A stretch of 39,169 nucleotides of DNA from Penium margaritaceum (Eukaryota; Streptophyta; Zygnematophyceae; Desmidiales; Peniaceae). The stretch is taken from positions 258,795 through 297,963 of the forward strand of contig SZWC01000511.1 in the NCBI GenBank assembly GCA_023375785.1. The letters run 5' to 3'. A program made the position numbers and the translations under genes. The notes under the pieces were generated by a model. That model was not told the DNA's origin. It made no database searches and saw nothing but the letters and a program-made list of their open reading frames with translations. Below are positions 1 through 8,387 of this stretch, piece after piece; position 1 is the stretch's first letter; each line of letters begins with the position of its first letter.

Positions 1-280
1 CAGGAGGGACAGCAGAAGGGGTGACAGCAGGGTTAGAAGCAGCAGAGTTAGTACCAGGTGGGGTGGAAGAGACACCGACACCGGCGCCGGCAGAGGAGCC
101 AGCGGGCAAGACAGAGGCAGCAGGCAGACGCTTGAGCACAAGCGCAGCGACCTCATCTGCGAAGGCGGCGCGATTGTCATTCGCGACTTTGAGACGCTCT
201 TCAGCATCACGCTGAGCGTCGCGAGCGAGGGCCAGCTGGCGCTGAAGGTCTGCAATGACCGACTCGTCGTCACCAGGCAT
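1..280 (-). CDS. Gag N-terminus of copia-like element E (partial, runs off window)
   Basis: Reading the minus strand from ATG at 280-278 gives 93 codons with no stop up to the window edge. Residues 8-35 are Leu/Ala/Arg/Glu-rich with heptad-like spacing, suggesting a short coiled coil; the rest is Pro/Ser/Ala-rich. It aligns with the start of gag in element R at 32636: both begin Met-Pro, have an acidic stretch, an I-x-x-L coiled region, then A-x-L-V-x-x-R-L. That match, rather than a conserved domain, is why I call it Gag. The ATG lies about 20 bases after a hairpin pair and about 190 bases after the stop of the Ala-rich ORF, in the same direction. No zinc knuckle is reached within the window. 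It could also be a fusion or 5' exon, but the parallel with R makes Gag most likely. Confidence 0.6.
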   Translation of the reverse strand, partial: MPGDDESVIADLQRQLALARDAQRDAEERLKVANDNRAAFADEVAALVLKRLPAASVLPAGSSAGAGVGVSSTPPGTNSAASNPAVTPSAVPP

Positions 281-298
281 GGTGACGACTAATGGGCC

Positions 299-350
299 CT
301 GCCGAGAAAATTTCGGCAGAGTTTCCCCCGCCCCAGTGGGCGTGGGAAAA
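299..350 (-). repeat. Double-hairpin motif, copy 1 (just before gag of E)
   Basis: Two adjacent inverted repeats. Bases 299-319 form a CTGCCGA/TCGGCAG stem around an A/T loop. Bases 322-349 pair TTTCCC..GCCC with GGGC..GGGAAA. In element sense (minus) the GC-rich hairpin comes first and the CTGCC hairpin second, ending close to the gag ATG at 280. A copy of about 62 bp lies at 1832-1893. A role in translation or splicing is inference; the sense strand reads TTTTCTCGGCAG, which also resembles a 3' splice site. Confidence 0.7.
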
Positions 351-472
351 CTGGAAATGCCTTAGGCACGATGAATATGTGCTGCAAGACAGCCCGACCC
401 AAGTCACACAGACAAGCCACCGCAGAGAAAGGAGACAGAGGGCAAGAGAAGGGAGATGCAGACCAGGAGACC

Positions 473-1162
473 TCACGAGGTGTGTGAGGGGCTGCGCAAA
501 AGAGCAAGAACAGGCGGGACAATGCAAGCAGCTGCAGCGGAGAGCACAGAGACGCAAGACGCAATCGGCACAATCAGTGCCAGGCAGCCTGTGGTGAAGG
601 CGGCGCCAACGGTAAGGAGGACCGCCGCTGCAACGACGGCCGCTGTGACGAGTGTGGTGATGTCAGAGGGTGCTGATGCGGATGCTGCAACAGCGACGGC
701 AGTGGAGGTGCGAATGGCCGTAGCTGCAGCGGATACGGCAGAAGCTGCAGAAGCTGTTGCAGAGGCCACAGATGATGCAGCTGCCGCTAGCTGTGTCCCA
801 ATGTCAGCTGCTGCCGCAGCCAACGGTCCAGCTACAACGGCCGCCTCAGTGTAGGACTCGGCGGCGCGGCCAGCTGACGTTGATGCAGGGGCACGTGCTG
901 CTCTAGCTGCGGCGGCAAAAGTGGCAGCAGCTGCAACTGCCGCGTCTATCACGGCGGACGCAGTACGTGTGAAGGTGCGGGCGAAGTCTAGTGCGTCCTG
1001 ACGCCAAGTTGAGTGCGGCAATGCAGCAGCGGTGTCGTGCGGCTGCTGAATCCCCCCAGAGGCACCAGGGGAGGGAGGTCTTACCGAGCGTTGTAGGGTC
1101 GAGCTCTCCCCTGAGTCGCCGCCGAGATCCTCCCAGTGCGCCAGCGTGACGGCGGCCACCAC
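473..1162 (-). CDS. Ala-rich upstream ORF (ORFx) of element E
   Basis: A 229-codon uninterrupted frame. The first ~75 residues are mixed polar, Ser/Gly/Pro-containing. From about residue 77 it becomes strongly Ala-rich with regularly spaced Thr, Val and Arg, as expected for long amphipathic helices. I recognise no enzyme domain. What makes it more than low complexity is that non-Ala residues are shared, in order, with frames upstream of gag in element R (31551-32537) and in element D (28153-27137): an I-x-DAA start, ATFAA, RA-x-x-AP, AE-x-Y, I-x-TQ, an IR-x-ST motif and a P-x-DIT motif. It lies between the PBS side and gag, in gag orientation. E has no internal stop here, whereas D and R do. 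Function is unknown; a Gag-like structural or RNA-binding role is possible. The start is uncertain. Confidence 0.55.
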   Translation of the reverse strand: MVAAVTLAHWEDLGGDSGESSTLQRSVRPPSPGASGGIQQPHDTAAALPHSTWRQDALDFARTFTRTASAVIDAAVAAAATFAAAARAARAPASTSAGRAAESYTEAAVVAGPLAAAAADIGTQLAAAASSVASATASAASAVSAAATAIRTSTAVAVAASASAPSDITTLVTAAVVAAAVLLTVGAAFTTGCLALIVPIASCVSVLSAAAACIVPPVLALLRSPSHTS

Positions 1163-1321
1163 CAGACGGTGGTGCGGAGGCGGCTACAGCGTTGCAGTGC
1201 AGATACTCCACAACGCCGCTTGCCGCTCCTGTCACGTTGGTTATGCGGCTGCTGCGGTGCAGGTAGTTGCTGCAGCTGCTGTCGTGCTGTTACTGAGCTG
1301 CTGCTGAGCTGCTACCAAGCT

Positions 1322-1740
1322 GTTTGCTGAGCAGCTGCTGATATGCTGCTGAGCTGATGCTGCGCTGTTGCTAGGATGCTGCTGCGAAGCTGCTGAGTTG
1401 CTGCTCAGCTGCTGCTGAGTAGTTTGCTGAGCAGCCACTGATCTGCTGCTGAGCTGCTGCTAAGCTGCCCCGGAGCTGCTTGCTGAGCTGCTGCTGAGTT
1501 GGTGCTGAGCTAATGTTGCACTGCTGCTAAAATGCTGCTGCAAAGCTGCTGAGGTGCTGCTCAACTGCTGCTGAGTAGTTTGCTGAGCAGCCACTGATCT
1601 ACTGCTGAGCTGCTGCTAAGCTGCCTCTGAGCTGTTTGCTGAGCTGCTGCTGAGTTGCTGCTGAGCTAATGCTGTGCCGCTGATAAAATGCTACTGCGAA
1701 GCTGCTGTTGATAAGGTGCTGCTGCTGAGCTGCTGCTGCG
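1322..1740. repeat. GCT-rich tandem repeat, ~156 bp unit
   Basis: A degenerate CTG/GCT trinucleotide region organised as a longer tandem repeat. Bases from about 1378 to 1533 and from about 1534 to 1688 are near copies, both containing GTTTGCTGAGCAGCCACTGA (1422 and 1578, 156 bp apart). Partial units flank them. It sits in the leader of element E between the second hairpin pair and ORFx. Frames through it are Ala/Ser/Gln/Leu runs created by the repeat and are not called as genes. Confidence 0.75.
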
Positions 1741-1831
1741 GATCTAAGGAGCTAGATCCACCGCTGCTGGGATGTTGTGAGGCTGCTGCTGCTGCAAATA
1801 GTGCCAGGAGACGGCGACGGGCCCCCTTACA

Positions 1832-1893
1832 CTGCCGAAAATTTTTCGGCAGCGTTTCCCCCGCCCCAGTGGGCGTGGGAAATATGGGAATGC
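1832..1893 (-). repeat. Double-hairpin motif, copy 2 (upstream of ORFx of E)
   Basis: Bases 1832-1852 form a perfect CTGCCGAAAA/TTTTCGGCAG palindrome around one central base. Bases 1855-1882 form the TTTCCC..GCCC / GGGC..GGGAAA hairpin. Both spacing and sequence match copy 1 at 299-361. In element sense this copy comes before the trinucleotide repeat and ORFx, so each ORF of E is preceded by one copy. Confidence 0.7.
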
Positions 1894-2157
1894 CGTGGGG
1901 CACTTGTAGGAACCTGTTCCAACCCCACCCAACCCGGGAATAGAGGGGAGCCCAGCCAGCAGGAGGAGGGGAAGACCAAAGATCCTTGACGGCAGAATGC
2001 CGTCAATCGCTGCTGCTGAGGCTACAGCAGTCAGCTGCTCTGATGCTGGTGGGTTGTGATGGCGGTGTGGATGCGCGACGCCAAGAGTGGCGGTCACGGG
2101 TTTGGCCCAGAATACGCGGACAACAGATCGATCCGCTGCCCGTCTTCCACGCAACCT

Positions 2158-2169
2158 GCTCTGATNCCC
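2158..2169 (-). promoter_or_regulatory. Probable primer-binding site of element E
   Basis: The plus strand reads GCTCTGATNCCC, the reverse complement of an initiator tRNA-Met primer site (GCTCTGATACCA expected). It has one undetermined base at 2166 and a terminal mismatch. Its orientation agrees with ORFx and gag of E on the minus strand, and the identical site without the ambiguity occurs in element D at 29195. It would place the 3' end of the E LTR just above 2169. Confidence 0.5.
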
Positions 2170-2345
2170 GAGGCAAATGTGTGTGCACACATGCACGCCA
2201 GCCAGAGTCCTGTGAAACTTGTACTGATGCCTCGTTGTGAGACTCGCCGTGAAATCATGCCACCACAGCGTAGCAGCCAGCAAGAGTTGTCTCTCTCCAG
2301 TTAGTCACCTGCGTCAGTGAGGTGAGTGTGCAACGAGGCCAGAGG

Positions 2346-2960
2346 TCACCGTGTGGTACTGACACAATCCCAACAGTAGCTGACTGTAGCCAAGTAAGAT
2401 TCCTCGTCCACAAGAAGCGTGAGAGTGAAACTTGGCTGGACAGAAGTGAGTGGTGCGTACACGGGCTGTGGCTAAGAACAAGCAATCAAGTGAGTGTGCA
2501 AGCAAGATTCCCCGTCCGCAAGCAACACGCCCGTGGAGGGATCAAACACACCACCCCAATTAAAGCGGGGCTCACCGAACTAGCCGCCAGCAAAATTCGG
2601 CAGCACTACCCAAAGCCGGAAGCACGAGCGCGAATACAACATGTACACAACAACTCGCATGCATCCAACTGAGAGTGCGCGGTAACCACACCACAGCAAC
2701 ACAATGCAACCTGCATTCACACCTGCTCTTAGAGCATCCAAAGCACCACTGGTGGAGGGTGAACATCTCTTTTAACAAGACTGATGTGAACATTTCTTTG
2801 AGACTTTTTGTTTCATTTGCTCTCTCTTGCGGTAAAGAATTCAACCCATGCAGCCATTTCGGCTTGTTGAAGAGTTGTTCCATGATCAACCTCGGACCAT
2901 TCCAAACATCTTGCATTAAGACTGATGCAGAAGCATTCACAAGAAACAATCAGACAACAT
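2346..2960. other. Likely E LTR remainder and flank; no gene seen
   Basis: No convincing coding frame. A short direct repeat occurs here: 2391-2424 and 2499-2533 share GTAAGATTCC/GCAAGATTCC followed by CGTCCRCAAG. A CAAAATTCGGCAG segment near 2588 echoes half of the hairpin motif of element E. This is probably the rest of the E LTR grading into the 3' flank of the kinase gene. Confidence 0.4.
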
Positions 2961-3073
2961 GCAAGCAAATGGTACTTTTCTTAAAAATCATTTGTACAAA
3001 AATACAAATATGCCAACATCATTTGATCCCTTCCAAGCAGGAAACATGGTCAGCAACTCTGTCACCGCCAGCA

Positions 3074-4288
3074 TCACGGTCTCCACTTGGGCTTCATCGC
3101 CTGAGCGCTCTTCTGCTGCCGTGAAGGACGCAGCCAAGGGTGGCCAAGCACCTGCGCCGCAGTCGGCCGCTTGGCCTTGTCCATGCTCAGCAGCATGCGC
3201 ACAAGCGACTTTGCATACCGTGACACGCCAGTCCACTCCTCCCTCTTGAACTCCAGGACAGACTCCCCACCAGCCAAAGCCGCGGCATATGGCTTGTCTG
3301 GCCGCTTCACGTCCATGTGCGGCAGACGGCCGCTCAACATGAAGTACAGCGACACCCCCAGCGCCCACATGTCTGCTTCCAACCCAACGGTGGCCGACTC
3401 ATCATACTCCGCGTCAATCTTTGACCGAACCACCTCAGGGGCCATGAACGTCTGCGTGCCTCCCAGCCACCTCCTCCTCTCCTCCTCAGGCAGTGACATG
3501 TCAATCGCAAGTCCAAAATCAGTCAGCTTCACCGAGTCTGGCTCCACGAAGGGCGCCTCAGATCCGATCACCCTTTGTGGTCGACTTGTGAGCAGAAAGT
3601 TCTCTGGTTTAATGTCTCCATGCAGAATTCCCCTCCCATGGCAGGCCTCCACAGCTTTCACCATCTGCAGAAAAAGAGCTGCAGCTTCCCGCTCTGGCAG
3701 GCCCGCGTTCTTGCGCATCCGCTTGCTTCTGCCGGTGGGGATTTCCCTCTTGCCACGAGCCTTCTCATCCTCCTCCGCATCCTTGAGCTCCTCCACTCTC
3801 GAGTTGACATACTTGCGCACGTCCCCACCCCCGCAAAATGGCATGAGGATGCACCCCTCCATCACCTCCTCCCCGTCCTCCACCCGCACCTCCACCTCCA
3901 TGTCATGTACGGCCAGCACATTCGGGCACCCACTCAGCCGGTCCATGCACTGAAACTCCGTCAGGGCGCGAAAGAACCTCCCGTTGGAAGTGAGATGTAC
4001 AAACTTCATAGCCGTCTTCTGTCCGGAGGTTGGATCCGTGCCCTTGTGCACCTCCCCAAAAGCCCCCTCTCCCACCTCCTCCAGCGCGCCCGCTGCACGC
4101 AGCACGAAAGAGGTAGCGGCCCCTGACCTCCTCCCACGAATTGAGAAACATTGAGAATTTGGTGATTCAAAAACAGAATTCGAGTCCAAAGGACCGCGAG
4201 GGCTGCTGCTGCAGCTGCTGAGGAAACGATGTTGAAGATTCTTGCGGATCCGAGTTGCCACGGCAGGCGTCAACAACGTCGCCGCCAT
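3074..4288 (-). CDS. Serine/threonine protein kinase, HGD (non-RD) type
   Basis: An intronless 404-codon frame ending in TGA, carrying a complete protein kinase domain from about residue 68 to 387. It shows the Gly loop GEGAFGEV (73-80), the VAIK-type Lys95, a candidate helix-C Glu111, the catalytic loop HGDIKPEN (223-230, Asp225), DFG (257-259), APE (283-285), the D-x-W-x-x-G helix-F motif (306-311) and Arg374 in RPTA. It should transfer ATP phosphate to Ser/Thr; the KPEN loop indicates Ser/Thr rather than Tyr. The order of motifs resembles CDPK/CaMK-like kinases, but no EF-hands follow. Odd points: Gly replaces Arg in HRD, making it non-RD, and a charged insertion of ~40 residues (160-197) sits before the helix leading to the catalytic loop. 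The first ~60 residues are basic and Ser/Arg-rich with few acids, so an organelle transit peptide is possible. No nearby partner gene exists. I chose Met at 4288 because the frame is open and the N-terminus is plausible. Confidence 0.9.
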   Translation of the reverse strand: MAATLLTPAVATRIRKNLQHRFLSSCSSSPRGPLDSNSVFESPNSQCFSIRGRRSGAATSFVLRAAGALEEVGEGAFGEVHKGTDPTSGQKTAMKFVHLTSNGRFFRALTEFQCMDRLSGCPNVLAVHDMEVEVRVEDGEEVMEGCILMPFCGGGDVRKYVNSRVEELKDAEEDEKARGKREIPTGRSKRMRKNAGLPEREAAALFLQMVKAVEACHGRGILHGDIKPENFLLTSRPQRVIGSEAPFVEPDSVKLTDFGLAIDMSLPEEERRRWLGGTQTFMAPEVVRSKIDAEYDESATVGLEADMWALGVSLYFMLSGRLPHMDVKRPDKPYAAALAGGESVLEFKREEWTGVSRYAKSLVRMLLSMDKAKRPTAAQVLGHPWLRPSRQQKSAQAMKPKWRP

Positions 4289-6120
4289 CGTGCTGACTGA
4301 CTAGGACGCGAGTGAATCAGACGAAAGGAGTTCTTGCAGGCGATGAGCTCGTCGCTGTGTCTCGTGTGAGAGAAGTCCAGCTCTGCGCAAGTCGGAACGC
4401 GTCCAAGTGGGGTCTGTGATTCAACTGGAGAGACCACCAGGGGAGGCTTGGCAATACGCTGGTCAGCGCGACAAGCGCCTAGGCTCGCCATGGCTCCTCC
4501 CTCCGCCATCGTCGGGGCAGAGCAACACCCGCTGTCGAACATCGGAAGGGGCGTCGTCCCGAACTCGACGGGAGCAAAGGCTGCGGGGCCGACGGAGCGG
4601 CGAGGCGACCGCTGCTCACGCGGAGTGGGACGCATCGACTTGCGCAGCGACGAGGACAGAGCGAGATTTTCGGTGCACTGGAGTAGCGCACTGACGCCGC
4701 ACCCGAGGGCTGCGACCAGGCGACTCAAATTACCATCGGAAAACAACAAATGGAAGTAATATTTGAGAATAACATGTCAAACCTTGGGGTTTTTAGTGGA
4801 AACCGGGCATATTTGGGCAATTCTTTGCTGAGTTTGATGCACCGCAAATTACAAATGGTATTCCCGCAGGCTGCAACTCGTGACGGATGCTTCCCCCAAG
4901 CCACCAATTCCCCATTTCTTTTCGTCAATTATAAAGAAAGCATTTCTCCTGCAAACCCAGTGGTTTCATGTTTCAGATCTATTGCAAGCGCGCGGAGCTC
5001 AAGCTAGAGAGGAGTCCCTAAAAATCGAACGGATGTGGAGTGGACTGATGTCCGCCTACGTTTTCTCAGTTGGTGATGGTCCGGGCTTCCCAAACATTTT
5101 GTTTTTGCCCCTGGTCGTGACCGACAAAGGTGGGGGCTACCTCAGCACACAAAGACAGGCCTCGGGATTAACCTGGCCCCCCAGGATAAAGCATCAAGGT
5201 GGAAAGGAATTCAAGGCTTAAATTTTCCACTAAGGTTAGGATCTGGATTGAAACCAAGACGGCATCAGAGCTCAGTTATGACAAACAACAAAAGCCAACG
5301 GGGCAGATGAAATCATGTTCGAAGGAACTAAGACGAATTTTAAATGTTTCGCCTTTCTTTACCGAGAAAAGAGCGGAGAAAACCCATCGTTGTTGTTTTT
5401 TAGCCAATGAAAAGTTTCTGAGGAGCTCCTGTACTAGGGAAACAGAGGGGCTTGCCCATCGAACTTGCCATATGAGGTGAAAAGGCGTAAAGCTGAATAA
5501 GAAACCCGTAAGCATTAAAAGCGGGCGGTTCAATAGGTCCAGGAATAATTATTTGGACTCTAATGGGAGGTGCGGGAAGATTTTGCGGTTAATGAATTGA
5601 AGACAATTAGTGAGGAGTCTTCGAAGGAGTCTTTGTGGTCTCCTCTTATCAGCAAAAGGAACAAAGGTTGCGTCAATCCGAATTCATCAGTCTGGTGTGG
5701 TGAGCAACTGGGATGGATTATAAATGGTTTGTGCTCATGGTGGTCCTCATCCGTAGGTCAAGAGGAAGGTGAAAAAACTTGCGACGAATAGTGGACCAAT
5801 GAAATGATTGAGGTTCACTTGCATATATGCCCCCTGTTTTGTGAATTAAATGAGGAATTCCCTGATTTTGAGATTTTAATGGAGAATGCCCCCAATTTGA
5901 AACTTCAATGACAGGATGCCACGAGACTGTAGATTATACAAAGAGTGTCCCCAGTTTGAAAATTTTTATGGTCTAATAACTTCGATCTCATTGACGGCTA
6001 TATTGCCGTCAACGGCCTTTTCAAATACCAAATATGAGGTCTTAGAATAAGGTTCATACGTGTTTCGTTAGAATGTCCAATGGATGAGTATTTTTAGACC
6101 TAATTTGGCCTCGAATATTG
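4289..6120. other. Upstream region of the kinase gene; no further gene recognised
   Basis: 4289-4760 is GC-rich and open in several frames (for example minus 4270-4749) but shows no domain. It most likely holds the kinase 5' UTR and promoter, although I see no confident core element. 4760-6120 is more AT-rich with only short, unremarkable frames. I see nothing I can name in it. Confidence 0.4.
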
Positions 6121-6127
6121 ATGTGAC

Positions 6128-6435
6128 CATGTTTTACACGACCAGGCTGGCAAAGCATAACAGTCCGTTCCATGTCATTTTTAAAACAATGCTCATCCAC
6201 GGGTGAATGTTGGGGGCATATGCAACATATTTTCAAGATTTTCCAAAATAAACTCAAGTGATGGCATTCTGTCATTTATGTGAAAGTCGTGGCATCTTGT
6301 CGTTGAGTTTTCCCACGTGTTGCAAATTCAGGCTAGCAAAACATAAGGTTTCGTTCCATGTCCTTTCCTAATAAGTGCTTCTCCACGAGTGAATACTAGG
6401 GGCATATGCAGCAAATTCTTCAAAAAATCCTAAGA
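6128..6435. repeat. Imperfect direct repeat, ~186 bp period
   Basis: Two adjacent copies, starting near 6128 and 6314, share an AGGCTRGCAAARCATA segment (6144 and 6330), a CGTTCCATGTC segment, a CTCCACGRGTGAAT-like segment and a GGGGCATATGCARCA segment in the same order and spacing. The surrounding 5.8-6.5 kb has related short motifs (CCCC..TTTGAAA..TTCAATGACAGGATG). No coding potential is evident. Confidence 0.65.
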
Positions 6436-6882
6436 TTCAAGGCATCATGTCATTAAGTTTTCAAACCAGGGGCACAGTTCATTTGAACCACAAACACGTG
6501 GCATTTCTCTTTAATCTGGCATAGACTGGAAGCATTTCACTAGTTCGGCCACAGATTTCTCGGGGTGTTTTTCCTGCCAGTTCACTTAGCATGATGGTCA
6601 AAAGGATTGAGGTGTAAGGAGTCGCGAGTAGACGTAGAGGAGGGCTCGAGGGATAAAATGGAGGTGATAGGAGGAAGGGCAGAAATGCTCCGGTGCCCAT
6701 TGTTTTGCCAGATAAAGCAGCGCTGTCCATAGTCAAAAACGACATGACACCGGTGCCCATGTTTTTGAATGTGCGACCGAAAACGGAATCCGACTTCGCT
6801 CTCGAGGTCGGACGTCGCCGACTTCAAGAGTGACATCAGCGACTTCTAACATTGGCCTCACCTATGTCAGAAGTTACCATGT
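6436..6882. other. Non-coding stretch between direct repeat and palindrome cluster
   Basis: Two overlapping minus-strand frames of 84-93 codons exist, but neither shows a domain or a convincing start. A short purine/pyrimidine-biased patch sits near 6610-6670. I see nothing else. Confidence 0.35.
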
Positions 6883-6924
6883 TGCAAGTTTTGGAGTTCG
6901 CAAGTGCGAACTCCAAAACTTGCA
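6883..6924. repeat. Perfect palindrome, 20 bp arms
   Basis: Arms TTGCAAG.. reading TGCAAGTTTTGGAGTTCGCA at 6883-6902 and its exact complement at 6905-6924 leave a 2-base spacer. It would extrude as a cruciform or fold as a tight hairpin on either strand. It opens the hairpin-dense interval 6.88-9.48 kb. Confidence 0.85.
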
Positions 6925-6957
6925 CGTTTGCAAGGGTGAATTTACGAACTCTTAGCA

Positions 6958-6982
6958 AACCCCCTAATTGAACTAGGGGGTT
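6958..6982. repeat. Hairpin AACCCCCTA/TAGGGGGTT
   Basis: Nine-base perfect arms around the 7-base loop ATTGAAC, followed by a T-run. Related hairpins with C4-5/G4-5 stems recur at 7097-7129 and 7881-7919, making a small local family. The T-run after a GC-rich stem resembles a terminator, but in nuclear DNA I would not call it one. Confidence 0.75.
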
Positions 6983-7013
6983 CGATTTTTTTTTCTACTT
7001 CCCTGGGCACCTA

Positions 7014-7039
7014 CCGGGCCCCGCGGCAGCGGGGCCCGG
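7014..7039. repeat. GC-rich palindrome, 11 bp arms
   Basis: CCGGGCCCCGC at 7014-7024 pairs perfectly with 7029-7039 around a GGCA loop. It resembles the 15 bp-arm hairpin at 7832-7865, which has a GGTA loop and a related GGGCCC stem, so the two are probably copies of one element. Confidence 0.8.
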
Positions 7040-7096
7040 CAGATTCCCTTTCTTCTATCACACGTGCACCGCATCTCGCAAAGCCCTCAAAGCCTC

Positions 7097-7129
7097 GACA
7101 AACCCCGTAGTGAAACTAGGGGGTTTGTC
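7097..7129. repeat. Hairpin GACAAACCCC/GGGGTTTGTC
   Basis: Ten-base perfect arms around GTAGTGAAACTAG. Loop and stem resemble 6958-6982. It is immediately followed by the long hairpin at 7133-7192. Confidence 0.75.
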
Positions 7130-7132
7130 AGG

Positions 7133-7192
7133 GTCATCGCGAGCTCGCAGGGAGGTTTCACCGCGAAACCCCTCCTGCGAGCTCGCGATGAC
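7133..7192. repeat. Long hairpin, 27-28 bp arms
   Basis: GTCATCGCGAGCTCGCAG at 7133-7150 is exactly complementary to 7175-7192, and pairing continues, with small differences, to GGTTTC/GAAACC near the ACCGC loop. Arms of this length and quality decay quickly unless recent or maintained. Confidence 0.85.
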
Positions 7193-7533
7193 GGGCGAAG
7201 TTCGACTTCACCCTCGAAGTCAAAATCCATGTCGAATTTGTTAAATACATGAAATATATGTCAGCCGTGCCCATTTTCGCTCGAAGAACGACAAACATAG
7301 GCATCGCTGTTATGTCGTTTTCGACTATGAACATCTCTGGTTTATCGTGCGAAACGATGGGTGTATAACTACTCCGTCCTACGAGGAAACAGACGGGAAT
7401 GCGGGCAACCCTGTGATAGAGTTTTTTTTGTTTGAAAAAAACAGAGTGAGAACCTTGTCGCGAGTCAAGTGTGGATGAGCCCGACGGTGGGGCTGTAGCT
7501 TAAGGGAGGACAAAACAAGTAGGGAGGAAAGCC

Positions 7534-7603
7534 CATATACTCCTCGTTTTGAACAATAAGCCCCGTCCGCACCTACCTCGCAACAATTAGCCTGATCCGT
7601 CCC
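7534..7603 (+). repeat. Inverted-repeat partner (left) of 8388-8456
   Basis: About 70 bp matching the reverse complement of 8388-8456, at roughly 75% identity by eye. Shared blocks are CATATAC, GAACAA.AAGCCCC, GCAACAAT.AGCC and ATCCG.CCC, in order. The two lie about 785 bp apart in opposite orientation, so the interval could fold as one large stem enclosing smaller hairpins, or mark the ends of a foldback element. Confidence 0.6.
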
Positions 7604-7831
7604 TTCTACATGGACGCGAGTTAACAGGCGTAGAAAATCAACAATATACTCATCTCGTTTTGTCAAAAGATGGCATGTCGACGTCGCATGGATGCAACGT
7701 TGATTTGCTAACGTCACATTTTTTGATCCAATCATCACAAACTCCATAATAGAAGGGTTTGTGATTTCTTGTAAGTGGTTTGCCAGGAGTTCGCATGGGG
7801 GGTCCGAGACTCCCCATGTGTTGAAAGGGAA

Positions 7832-7865
7832 CCTGCTGGGCCCTGCGGTAGCGGGGCCCAGCAGG
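7832..7865. repeat. GC-rich palindrome, 15 bp arms
   Basis: CCTGCTGGGCCCTGC (7832-7846) pairs with 7851-7865 around GGTA; the only imperfection is one T-G position, which would be a wobble pair in RNA. It is related to 7014-7039. Confidence 0.8.
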
Positions 7866-7880
7866 TGTCCGCGCAAAAAT

Positions 7881-7919
7881 AAACCCTCAAACCCCGGGTG
7901 TAATTAGGGGGTGGGTTTG
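7881..7919. repeat. Hairpin of the C-run/G-run family
   Basis: AAACCC (7881) and a C4 run pair with a G5 run and GGGTTT (7914-7919) around GTGTAATTA. It is less perfect than 6958-6982 and 7097-7129 but has the same plan. Confidence 0.55.
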
Positions 7920-8175
7920 TCTATAGTTTTTATATCAAACGAGGGTATGAAGTTGAACAAAAAATGTAAAATAAAACAAAAAGGGATTTTCGACTCCCCA
8001 TTGATGGACCGGGGACTCTTGTGGACGCCCGTCCACCAGAATCCCTAGCGAAGTCCCCCCCATTCCCCCCTAACTCCCGGCAGTCCACCGGCCCACCGGC
8101 CCGTTCCATCACGACCCTCAATCGTGAGGGCCTCGATCGGCGGGCGGCTGGGTGGACAGGTGGGTTGCGAGAGTC

Positions 8176-8191
8176 GGGGGGGGGGGGGGGG
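8176..8191. repeat. G16 homopolymer
   Basis: Sixteen consecutive G. Such runs can form quadruplex-like structures and are prone to sequencing and assembly length errors, so its exact length should not be trusted. Confidence 0.8.
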
Positions 8192-8254
8192 TTGGTGGTT
8201 GACAAAGTGCCAACCGACGGATGTCGGCCAGCAATCTCCTCCCCCCACCCCTCG

Positions 8255-8327
8255 GGCATGCCGTGCTAGAATGCGACCCTCCATCGCGACGGCCGCGATG
8301 GAGGGCCGCAATCTAGCACGGCATGCC
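8255..8327. repeat. Long palindrome, 34 bp arms
   Basis: Arms at 8255-8288 and 8294-8327 begin and end with GGCATGCCGTGCTAGA/its complement, with two mismatches in 34 and the 5-base loop ACGGC. It is the longest palindrome in the window. Similar short frames on both strands here are an artefact of the symmetry. Confidence 0.85.
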
Positions 8328-8387
8328 TGATATTGCCACGCTTAAGCAGCGACATACGTTGCTGTTTGAGCATGGTGAAAATGGGGA

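Larger units (their letters stand above)
1..2345 (-). mobile_element. Element E: 5' part of a copia-like LTR retrotransposon
   Basis: Collects, in minus orientation, LTR-side sequence (from about 2170 upward), a tRNA-Met primer site, a structured leader, ORFx and the gag start. PR, integrase and RT would lie beyond the left edge. Bases 2305-2344 match 29702-29741 of element D with three differences in 40, on the LTR side of both primer sites, so E and D share an LTR family. The outer LTR boundary is not resolved. Copia rather than gypsy is inferred from the gag and ORFx match to R, whose pol order is copia-type. Confidence 0.6.

Noticed and set aside
3171..3953. 260-codon plus-strand open frame
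   Set aside because: It is antisense to the kinase domain, Ser/Pro-rich, without motifs; it is explained by the codon composition of the real gene.
6958..6994. GC stem followed by T-run as a transcription terminator
   Set aside because: This architecture has that meaning in bacteria; the window is clearly eukaryotic and no gene ends there.
7379..7876. 165-codon minus-strand frame
   Set aside because: Spans the inverted-repeat and palindrome region, has no motif and an implausible start inside a hairpin.
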